Shown: positions 57,988-64,000 of the stretch, in pieces
Layout of the letters: every line of letters starts with the position of its first letter
Numbering within the stretch: position 1 is the stretch's first letter
Assembly (NCBI GenBank): GCA_041397865.1
Contig: JAWKVT010000002.1
Location: 593,194-657,193, forward strand
Reading direction: 5' to 3'
Origin: TMED27 sp041397865
GTDB lineage: Bacteria > Pseudomonadota > Alphaproteobacteria > Micavibrionales > Micavibrionaceae
DNA: 64,000 nucleotides
Position numbers and translations under genes: made by a program
The notes under the pieces: model-generated
What the model saw: only the letters and a program-made list of their open reading frames with translations
The model's database searches: none
What the model was told of the DNA's origin: nothing

Positions 57988-59160
57988 CTATGCCGCTTTC
58001 ACCTTTTCAATATTCTCGCGGAAGCGCTCGAACAAATAATAACTATCCATCGGTCCGGGTGAGGCCTCGGGGTGGTATTGTACCGAAAACACAGGCTTGC
58101 CCTTCACACTTAAACCTTCGTTTGAACCGTCGAACAGCGAGACGTGAGACTCCTCAACTCCTTCAGGTAAGGAATCAGCTATAACTTCGAACCCATGGTT
58201 TTGACTGGTAATTTCAACCTTACCGGTTTTTAGGTCCTTCACCGGCTGGTTTGCGCCGCGATGCCCCAGATGCATCTTGCGCGTCTTTCCACCCAAAGCC
58301 TGAGCCAGCAATTGATGCCCCAGACAAATCCCGAAAATCGGCATGTTTCGTTCCATCAACGCCCGGATCATCGGCACTGCGTATTCCCCCGTCGCCGCCG
58401 GATCACCGGGGCCGTTGGACAGAAATACCCCGTCAGGCTTATGCGCAAGGATATCCTCAGCGCTGCTTTGCGCCGGGACAACGGTAACGTCAAAACCCGC
58501 ACCGGCAAGGCAGCGCAGGATATTGCGTTTGGCCCCGAAATCGACAGCGACGACTTTAAATTTGGGGCTGTCTTGCTCGGTATAACCTTCGGTCAGGCTC
58601 CAGATTTTTTCTTTCCAGCTATAGCTCTGCGTGCAGGAAACCTCTTTCGCCAAATCCATCCCTTCAAGCCCCGGCCAGTCGGCAGCCTCTTTTTGCAGGG
58701 ACGCCAGATCGAAATTCCCCGACGGGTCATGCACAATCACGCCGTTGGGCGCGCCATTATCACGGATGTAGCGGGTGAGCGCTCTTGTATCAATGCCGCT
58801 AATCCCCGGCAGATTGTAGCTTTTCAGCCATTCATCCAGCCCGCGCGTGGCTCGCCAGTTCGACGGGGCGGTAACGTCCTCGCGCACAATCAACCCCCGC
58901 GCCGCCGGGTTGGTGGTTTCAAGGTCTTCTTCATTCGTACCGACATTGCCGATATGGGGAAAGGTAAAGGTGATAATCTGCCCGGCATAAGACGGATCTG
59001 TTAAAGTTTCCTGATACCCCGTCATCGCGGTGTTGAAACAGATCTCTCCGATGGATTTCGTTTCCGCGCCGAACCCGCGTCCAAAAAATACGGTGCCGTC
59101 GGCGAAAAGAATCACAGCCGTTGCATTTGAGGGCTGTTTTAATGTAGAAGGTTTCGTCAT
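57988..59160 (-). CDS. carA: Carbamoyl-phosphate synthase small subunit
   Basis: 390 residues from the ATG at 59160 (MTKPSTLKQPSNATAVILFA). The N-terminal CPSase domain has GEICFNTAMTGYQETLTDPSY, and the glutaminase domain has the catalytic Cys in IFGICLGHQLLAQALGG and His/Glu in QYHPEASPGP. It releases ammonia from glutamine for CarB. Upstream in-frame sequence to 59673 is antisense to the YqeY gene and not part of it. Carbonic anhydrase follows after 3 bp. Confidence 0.97.
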   Translation of the reverse strand: MTKPSTLKQPSNATAVILFADGTVFFGRGFGAETKSIGEICFNTAMTGYQETLTDPSYAGQIITFTFPHIGNVGTNEEDLETTNPAARGLIVREDVTAPSNWRATRGLDEWLKSYNLPGISGIDTRALTRYIRDNGAPNGVIVHDPSGNFDLASLQKEAADWPGLEGMDLAKEVSCTQSYSWKEKIWSLTEGYTEQDSPKFKVVAVDFGAKRNILRCLAGAGFDVTVVPAQSSAEDILAHKPDGVFLSNGPGDPAATGEYAVPMIRALMERNMPIFGICLGHQLLAQALGGKTRKMHLGHRGANQPVKDLKTGKVEITSQNHGFEVIADSLPEGVEESHVSLFDGSNEGLSVKGKPVFSVQYHPEASPGPMDSYYLFERFRENIEKVKAA

Positions 59161-59248
59161 AGGTGAAAGTCTTTCTAGCAATGTGTCGCTAGAGATAAAG
59201 TTAATAATGACTTTGTAAGCAAAAGCCAAGATAAAAAAGGGAGAAACC

Positions 59249-59707
59249 GTGGATATTCGGGCAAAATTTAGCGCCGCGCTGAAAGAAGCGCTCAAAAGCA
59301 AGGACCAGACGGCGATGTCAACCATTCGGTTGATTTTGGCCGCGCTCAAGGATCGGGACATTGCCGCGCGCGGACAGGGCAAGGCCGACGGCATCTGTGA
59401 CGCGGAGATTCTCTCCATGTTGCAGTCCATGATAAAGCAGCGCCGGGAATCTGCGAAAGTGTACTGCGATGCGGGCCGTGAAGAACTCGCCGAGCGTGAA
59501 GAAGGCGAAATCGAGGTGATCCAGCGTTTCCTCCCCGCACAGATGAGCGAAAGCGAGGTCGGCGCGGCCATCGACAAAATTATTGCGGATACCGGCGCAT
59601 CGAATGTAAAGGACATGGGGAAAGTCATGGCCGTACTCAAAAACGAATATGCCGGGCGTCTTGATATGGGCAAGGCCGGTGGACTGGTGAAAGAGAAGCT
59701 TGGGTAA
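59249..59707 (+). CDS. GatB/YqeY domain protein
   Basis: 152 residues starting at a GTG with AAAGGGAGA ahead. The family pattern AALKEALKSKDQTAMSTIRLILAALKDRDI, then SMIKQRRESAKVYCDAGREELAEREEGEIEVIQRFLP, is full length. YqeY resembles the tail domain of GatB and may act on tRNA-linked processes; its role is not established. Divergent from carA, as in many alphaproteobacteria. Confidence 0.93.
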   Translation: MDIRAKFSAALKEALKSKDQTAMSTIRLILAALKDRDIAARGQGKADGICDAEILSMLQSMIKQRRESAKVYCDAGREELAEREEGEIEVIQRFLPAQMSESEVGAAIDKIIADTGASNVKDMGKVMAVLKNEYAGRLDMGKAGGLVKEKLG

Positions 59708-59711
59708 ATCC

Positions 59712-60365
59712 TTAGCGATTAACGGCTTTGCGGAAGTTGATTTTGATGATCTCTCGTAAATTACGGGCTTGATGTTCTTTGTGTTCTTTTTCAATCCGGT
59801 CCATGTTTTTGATAAAATCGTCTTTATGGTACTCAATTTCGGGATGTTCCAGACGCGCACGGTGGGAAGATTTTAAAAAAGTATAAGGCTCCTTTATGGC
59901 CGGTAGCCACATATCGTCCACAAAACGGCAGTCAAGCCGAATTCGGCCATATTTCAAAAGCCAGCCAAGCCAGCCGTGCGTAACGCTTTCAGCGCTGATG
60001 TCTGCAAGCTCCGTTTGTTCGGTTCGAATAAAGAAAAACCCTCTTTTGTAGATAATACGACGGTTGGTCAGCCCAACCTCCGTTCCGACATAAACCAGAA
60101 ATAACAGCCAGAGTATAGAAAGTCCCATGGCCATCATAATCAGGGTAAAAGAGTTTCTCTTGTCATCAAGGTGAAGCGGCCCAAGGTTCACATCAAATGT
60201 TACGACAGTGATGCCGAAATGCAGGTGAAAGTAAAAGTCTGCTACAATTCCTGCCGCTGTAAAGACAAGGAACCAGAAAAACCCTTCAATCAGATAAATC
60301 CAGTGAGGGCGTGTTAAAACAAGCAAACTTTCATCATCACCGATAACTTTGCGGATGTAGCTCAT
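59712..60365 (-). CDS. PH-domain (bPH2/YdbS-like) membrane protein
   Basis: 217 residues. Two hydrophobic helices near 23-45 and 73-95 (IYLIEGFFWFLVFTAAGIVA; TLIMMAMGLSILWLLFLVYV), then a bacterial PH domain with EVGLTNRRIIYKRGFFFIRTEQTELADI. A charged C-terminal tail (KEHKEHQARNLREIIK) is cytoplasmic. Family function unknown; membrane-linked binding is probable. Confidence 0.82.
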   Translation of the reverse strand: MSYIRKVIGDDESLLVLTRPHWIYLIEGFFWFLVFTAAGIVADFYFHLHFGITVVTFDVNLGPLHLDDKRNSFTLIMMAMGLSILWLLFLVYVGTEVGLTNRRIIYKRGFFFIRTEQTELADISAESVTHGWLGWLLKYGRIRLDCRFVDDMWLPAIKEPYTFLKSSHRARLEHPEIEYHKDDFIKNMDRIEKEHKEHQARNLREIIKINFRKAVNR

Positions 60366-60494
60366 AAGTTACTCTAACCAAAAAGAAGAGCCGATAAAAA
60401 TGATAAATCGCTTTTATTTTAGTTTGCAAATTTGCAGCTTTCCTCATTAGGGGATAGAATTCCAGAGCCTTGAAGTTGTTTGGAAGGGGAAAAC

Positions 60495-61127
60495 ATGCTG
60501 GAGTCACATATTGAAGAAACCTCAAAGGGTGGCCCGGCAGCGGCACTGGATCTTGTTCTGAAAAAAGCTGTAAACAAAAGGAAAGAGTTTGCGCGCGCAG
60601 ATTTTATCCTGAAAGATATAACGAAGTTGCCGCAAGGAGCCTGGAAAGCCAAACTCGACATTTTTGCCGAGCCTAAGAGGAAAAAGAACAAAACAACGCC
60701 TGACTTGGACCCGGCGCCTGCGATCAAAGAAGCAATAGAAAGAGAAGACAGGGCGCAGAAAGGAAAGAAAGCAGAGCATGCGCATCAGCTTGAGGACTTT
60801 TACCACGAGCGTCTGGTGGAGCAGCTTGACTACGAATACGGTTTGGAGCAGGAAGGATATGAGATGTTGGTCTTGTATGCTGAACTGCAACTCGAAGGGG
60901 TGGTTATGGGCACAGCCCCTCAATATGATTTTACAGCCATTCATTTTTTGCCGGAAGGTTCTCTGTCTAGAGCTGCGCAGGAGAAGCACCCCAGTCTCTG
61001 GCTTTATGAAGCAGCGCACTGTACGTCGCAGGAGGGTAATGTTTTTACGTGGACATTAGGAGAGCCTGAGCCTGACCTGAAGCCGTCTCGCAGCCATTCC
61101 CTTTTTCCAGAGTTGTCCGAGGAGTGA
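60495..61127 (+). CDS. Orphan charged protein, unknown
   Basis: 210 residues from the ATG at 60495, which has GGAAGGGGA 6 bp upstream. N-terminal helix with LDLVLKKAVNKRKEFARADF, a Lys/Glu-rich middle (RKKNKTTPDLDPAPAI, EREDRAQKGKKAEH), then an aromatic C-terminal half (FYHERLVEQLDYEYGLEQEG, LWLYEAAHCTS). No signal peptide, membrane helix or known motif recognised. Confidence 0.65.
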   Translation: MLESHIEETSKGGPAAALDLVLKKAVNKRKEFARADFILKDITKLPQGAWKAKLDIFAEPKRKKNKTTPDLDPAPAIKEAIEREDRAQKGKKAEHAHQLEDFYHERLVEQLDYEYGLEQEGYEMLVLYAELQLEGVVMGTAPQYDFTAIHFLPEGSLSRAAQEKHPSLWLYEAAHCTSQEGNVFTWTLGEPEPDLKPSRSHSLFPELSEE

Positions 61128-61169
61128 AACAGCTACAATCAAGGTTCTGTATTTTGTTGGCCGGATATC

Positions 61170-61191
61170 AAAAAAGGCCGCATAAGCGGCC
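61170..61191 (-). terminator. Intrinsic terminator of the 43-residue protein gene
   Basis: GGCCGC-TTAT-GCGGCC followed by TTTTTTG on the minus strand. Confidence 0.8.
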
Positions 61192-61214
61192 CTGTTTTGA
61201 TTTCGGATATAAGC

Positions 61215-61346
61215 TTATTTTCTGATGAGGCTTTGAAAAAAACGGGCGATTTTGTCCCGGGCCTCTGTAAAGCTCTCCAGACCCTGCTGGTTTGAACCGT
61301 ACTCAATAAGTCGAAGCTTGTAATTTTTTGAAAATATATCAGGCAT
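61215..61346 (-). CDS. LIEYG microprotein A (43 residues)
   Basis: Translates as MPDIFSKNYKLRLIEYGSNQ, then QGLESFTEARDKIARFFQSL and IRK. A near-perfect GGAGGTGAG lies 5 bp before the ATG, a promoter (TTGCGA-N17-TATATT) about 40 bp further up, and a terminator 24 bp after the stop, so this is a complete small transcription unit of about 215 nt. Residues 1-17 align without gaps to the neighbouring 42-residue protein (MPxxFxKNxxxxLIEYG); the second half is a predicted amphipathic helix. No known family recognised. The reading frame that overlaps it in another phase lacks a ribosome site. Confidence 0.72.
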   Translation of the reverse strand: MPDIFSKNYKLRLIEYGSNQQGLESFTEARDKIARFFQSLIRK

Positions 61347-61390
61347 TTTCTCACCTCCACGCCGTTTTTCACTATCTATTACTGATGCTT

Positions 61391-61419
61391 AATATATATG
61401 AAAAATGGATATTTCGCAA
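61391..61419 (-). promoter_or_regulatory. Promoter of microprotein A
   Basis: On the minus strand TTGCGA (61419-61414), 17 bp, TATATT (61396-61391). The expected start is about 61384. Confidence 0.5.
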
Positions 61420-61462
61420 ATTATGCAAAGCAAGTATATGATTTTATTTGCAAAATAGGGGG

Positions 61463-61591
61463 TTAAGCTTTTTTGAAAAAGCTCAGAGCCGAACATGCGC
61501 TGCGGAGAAGCTCTTTAACCGAAGGGGTCCGTACGGACTCGCCGTACTCAATAAGGCTGATTCTACAGTTCTTTTGAAAGACTTTAGGCAT
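61463..61591 (-). CDS. LIEYG microprotein B (42 residues)
   Basis: Translates as MPKVFQKNCRISLIEYGESV, then RTPSVKELLRSACSALSFFK and KA. A GGAG lies 10 bp before the ATG. It shares MPxxFxKN, LIEYG and a C-terminal helix ending in Phe-Phe and Lys with microprotein A, which lies 116 bp downstream on the same strand, and so appears to be a tandem paralogue. Two Cys (9 and 33) are not shared. Function unknown. Confidence 0.65.
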   Translation of the reverse strand: MPKVFQKNCRISLIEYGESVRTPSVKELLRSACSALSFFKKA

Positions 61592-61647
61592 ACGCTCTAT
61601 GCTCCGCAAAGTTTTTGATTAATTTAGTGCTTTTGATGTATATATTA

Positions 61648-61677
61648 TTGCATAATAAGACAAGTGTAAAATATGAT
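61648..61677 (+). promoter_or_regulatory. Promoter of dnaG
   Basis: TTGCAT (61648-61653), 18 bp, TATGAT (61672-61677); dnaG starts 33 bp later. Confidence 0.5.
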
Positions 61678-61709
61678 ATTTTTTGAAAAAATCTGCTAAT
61701 CTATGCTCC

Positions 61710-63548
61710 ATGTCGATTCCCCCGCGTTTTTTGGATGAAATCCGTAATCGTTTGAACCTGTCCGAAATTATCGGCCAGCGCGTCCCTGTGCAAAGAGCGG
61801 GGCGGGAATTCAAGGCCTGCTGCCCGTTCCATAAGGAAAAAACCCCCAGCTTCACAATTAACGACGATAAGCAGTTTTACCACTGCTTCGGCTGCGGCGC
61901 GCATGGCGACGCCATCGGCTTTGTCATGGCCCACGATAATCTCTCCTTCATTGATGCGGTCGAAAGCCTGAGCGCGCAGGCGGGTCTGCAAATGCCCAAA
62001 CCTGACCCCGAAGCGATTAAAAAGGCCGAAAAAGCCAAGGGGCTGCACGAATTGCTTGATGAGGCAACGGCCTGGATGCAGGCGCAAGCCGAAGAGGCGT
62101 CAAATGCCGACGTGCTGGAATATCTTGAAAAGCGGGGCATGAACGCCGACATCCGCGCGGGTTTTCGCATCGGCTACGCCCCGGGGGACGGGCAGGCGTT
62201 GCGCAGGCACCTTAAAGATAAGGGTTTTACGGATGCACAGATGATCGAAGCCGGTCTATTGAAAGAATCCAGCCGTGGCGGTCAGTCCTACATCTTCTTC
62301 CGCGACCGGGTGATGTTTCCCGTCGCCGACCGCCGGGGCAGGGTGGTTGCGTTTGGCGGAAGAATTCTCCCCGAGCATATCCGCCCGCAAACCAATCCCG
62401 ATTTCACTCCGCCGAAATATATAAATTCATCCGACACGCCGCTATTCGACAAAGGCCGCATGCTTTACGGTGAATCCATTGCTCGCCAAGCCGCGCGCGA
62501 AGGTCACACGGTTTTGGTTACGGAAGGCTATATGGATGTGATCGCCTGTAATAAATACGGCTTTAAAGGGGCCGTTGCGCCGATGGGCACCGCGCTGACC
62601 GAAGAACAGATCCTCTCGCTCTTTTCAATGGTTGCCGACGACGAGAAGCTGCCGGTCTTGTGCTTCGACGGTGATAACGCAGGCCGAAACGCCGCCTCCC
62701 GCGCCTGTGAGCGCATATTGCCGCTGCTCAAACCGGGCCGGAGCGTGCGCTTTGCCTTCCTGCCCGAAGGCGAGGACCCCGATAGCCTGCTGCGCGCCGC
62801 AGGTGCGGAAGGGTTTAAGAAATTCCTCTCATCGTCTTTGTCCCTGTTCGATTTTATCTGGGCCGCCCACACCGCCGGGCGCAGCTTTGATGCGCCGGAA
62901 AGCCGCGCCGGGCTGGACAAGGCGCTGCAAAAACAGATCGCCGCTATTGCCGACCCGGAAATCCAGAAACATTACCGCGAACTGGTCCGCACCCGCATTG
63001 CCGACAGATTTTTCAAGCCCTACCGCCCGTCCGGCAGTTCCCGGAATAAAGGGCCTCAGACGCCAACCGCCCTGCGTATGCGTCCCCTGATGCGCAAAAA
63101 AAACCGCATCGCGCAAAGAATTCTGCTCTGCACGATTATCAACAACCCCGAGCTTTACGCCCATATAGAGGAGGAGTTCGGGCGCTTTGAAATTGAAGAG
63201 GAAAACCTCAACACCCTGCGCGCGCAGGTGGTCGATAGCCTGAATGAAGATCCGGGGCTTGATACCGAAAGCCTGTGCGCTAGATTAAAGTTGCAAGGCC
63301 TTGAAAAAGAAAGAGATGACATATTGAACGAATCTGTTTATGTTCACGCTGCTTTTGCCCGTAAAGGCAGTTTTGAGTCTCTGGGAGAAGGCCCTATGCG
63401 CGAGCGCTGGCTTTCTTATTACGAAGGATTGCAGGGCCATGGCATGGATGAAGAGGTTAAGGCGCGTTGGAAAAGCGCATTTGAGAGTTCGAATGAACAG
63501 CAGGAAGACAGATTGCGCGACATGGTGCGAATCAAAAGCGCCGAATAA
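61710..63548 (+). CDS. dnaG: DNA primase
   Basis: 612 residues from the ATG at 61710 (MSIPPRFLDEIRNRLNLSEI). Zinc-binding domain Cys38, His41, Cys59, Cys62 (CCPFHKEKTPSF, HCFGCGAHGD); catalytic core with YINSSDTPLFDKGRMLYG, the TOPRIM Glu in VTEGYMDVIAC and acidic FDGDNAGRNAA, EGEDPDSLL; a C-terminal helicase-binding region. It makes RNA primers for replication. rpoD follows after about 95 bp, the common macromolecular-synthesis order. Confidence 0.97.
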   Translation: MSIPPRFLDEIRNRLNLSEIIGQRVPVQRAGREFKACCPFHKEKTPSFTINDDKQFYHCFGCGAHGDAIGFVMAHDNLSFIDAVESLSAQAGLQMPKPDPEAIKKAEKAKGLHELLDEATAWMQAQAEEASNADVLEYLEKRGMNADIRAGFRIGYAPGDGQALRRHLKDKGFTDAQMIEAGLLKESSRGGQSYIFFRDRVMFPVADRRGRVVAFGGRILPEHIRPQTNPDFTPPKYINSSDTPLFDKGRMLYGESIARQAAREGHTVLVTEGYMDVIACNKYGFKGAVAPMGTALTEEQILSLFSMVADDEKLPVLCFDGDNAGRNAASRACERILPLLKPGRSVRFAFLPEGEDPDSLLRAAGAEGFKKFLSSSLSLFDFIWAAHTAGRSFDAPESRAGLDKALQKQIAAIADPEIQKHYRELVRTRIADRFFKPYRPSGSSRNKGPQTPTALRMRPLMRKKNRIAQRILLCTIINNPELYAHIEEEFGRFEIEEENLNTLRAQVVDSLNEDPGLDTESLCARLKLQGLEKERDDILNESVYVHAAFARKGSFESLGEGPMRERWLSYYEGLQGHGMDEEVKARWKSAFESSNEQQEDRLRDMVRIKSAE

Positions 63549-63641
63549 GGTTTAAACAGAGTATAATTTCGTGGGCAACACATCCAACCACTTTAAATAT
63601 CAGGAATTTTAAGATCTAATCAGGATTGGCGGATAGGCAGT

Positions 63642-64000
63642 ATGGCTGGAAAAGGATTTGGAAACTTGGCAGTGAGTGAAAAAACAGACGAAAATCAGGA
63701 AACCGAAGGCAAAGGTTCTTTGGAGGCCGTTGTTAAAAAGCTTGTAAAGGCGGGCAAGGACAAGGGATTCCTGACATATGAGCAGATTAACAAGGCGATT
63801 CCCGCCGGTGAGTTTTCATCGGAGCAGATCGACGAGGCTATGGCCACATTCTCGGATATCGGCGTGCAGCTTGTGGAAAGCGAAGACGACGTAGCTGAGG
63901 ATTCGAGCAGCGATGACAAAAGCGAATATGAAGCCGGCGGCAACATTGCCGATGATGACACGGGCCGCACCGACGACCCGGTACGCATGTACTTGCGCGA
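63642..64000 (+). CDS. rpoD: RNA polymerase sigma-70 factor RpoD (N-terminal part, cut by window edge)
   Basis: 119 codons visible from the ATG at 63642 (MAGKGFGNLAVSEKTDEN). Region 1.1 is recognisable (LEAVVKKLVKAGKDKGFLTY, EQINKAIPAGEFSSEQIDEA), followed by an acidic linker and region 1.2 beginning TDDPVRMYLR at the very end. Position right behind dnaG supports the call. A GTG at 63672 is an alternative start. The rest lies beyond the window. Confidence 0.9.
   Translation, partial: MAGKGFGNLAVSEKTDENQETEGKGSLEAVVKKLVKAGKDKGFLTYEQINKAIPAGEFSSEQIDEAMATFSDIGVQLVESEDDVAEDSSSDDKSEYEAGGNIADDDTGRTDDPVRMYLR

Noticed and set aside
59161..59673. N-terminal extension of CarA
   Set aside because: It reads antisense through the YqeY gene; CarA similarity begins right after the ATG at 59160.
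61139..61372. 77-codon minus-strand frame overlapping microprotein A
   Set aside because: It has no ribosome site; the other frame has GGAGGTGAG, a promoter, a terminator and a paralogue next door.
61619..61855. Minus-strand frame overlapping the start of dnaG
   Set aside because: Shadow of dnaG and of the intergenic AT-rich DNA; no features.

Overview
The window looks like chromosomal DNA of an alphaproteobacterium of moderate GC content. The evidence is the content and neighbourhoods: a UPF0262 protein next to hisG and infA, infA-maf-rng, murA after dcd, trxB followed by a LysR gene, an ELM1-type protein, a complete cbb3 oxidase locus of the fixNOQP-GHIS type, and dnaG followed by rpoD. 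Predatory or aquatic groups related to Rhodospirillales or Micavibrionales are possible, but the sequence alone does not fix the order. Almost all genes are housekeeping; there is one IS200-type element and no CRISPR array, rRNA or prophage.

Layout. 1-6.8 kb: a GNAT acetyltransferase (cut by the window edge) behind an XRE regulator, an LpxR-like lipid A deacylase, an esterase, an HNH nuclease, two related small membrane proteins flanking a single-gene IS200 element, dsbB and exoD. 6.9-16.3 kb: a beta-rich orphan protein, tRNA-Leu(CAA), the minus-strand run hisG-UPF0262-infA-maf-rng, a response regulator, dcd-murA with a small basic ORF ahead, a GT-C-like membrane protein and tRNA-Phe(GAA). 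16.5-24.7 kb: a nine-gene plus-strand operon for cbb3 cytochrome oxidase, comprising a TauE/SafE-like gene and ccoN, O, Q, P, G, H, I and S, mostly with overlapping stops and starts. 24.8-35.4 kb: a NIT-domain chemoreceptor, a secreted Cys-rich protein, DUF502-cysE, recG and mfd. 35.5-46.3 kb: btaAB for betaine lipid synthesis, sdhE, a class-I glutamine amidotransferase, an AmgK-like kinase, O-antigen ligase and flippase-like membrane proteins, an aminotransferase, an alpha/beta hydrolase and a patatin. 46.5-50.5 kb: LysR, trxB, ELM1, Lrp, greA. 51-59.2 kb: carB and carA, separated by a sigma-54-type ATPase, a SulP anion transporter and a beta-carbonic anhydrase. 59.2-64 kb: YqeY, a PH-domain membrane protein, an orphan, two tandem microproteins, dnaG and the start of rpoD.

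The most interesting points are: (1) carbonic anhydrase lies 3 bp behind carA and a SulP transporter sits in the same gap between carA and carB, which suggests a bicarbonate supply module for carbamoyl-phosphate synthesis; (2) two adjacent, clearly related 42-43 residue proteins that start MPxxFxKN and share LIEYG, one of them in a self-contained promoter-SD-ORF-terminator unit; (3) a probable ~145-nt small RNA or leader ahead of the patatin gene; (4) an identical 24-bp sequence placed exactly 6 nt after the CCA of both tRNA genes; (5) intrinsic-terminator-like hairpins in the leaders of greA, the glutamine amidotransferase gene and the secreted-protein gene; (6) an XRE-GNAT pair in which the GNAT message appears leaderless. 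All functional calls rest on recognising motifs by eye; no database search was run.
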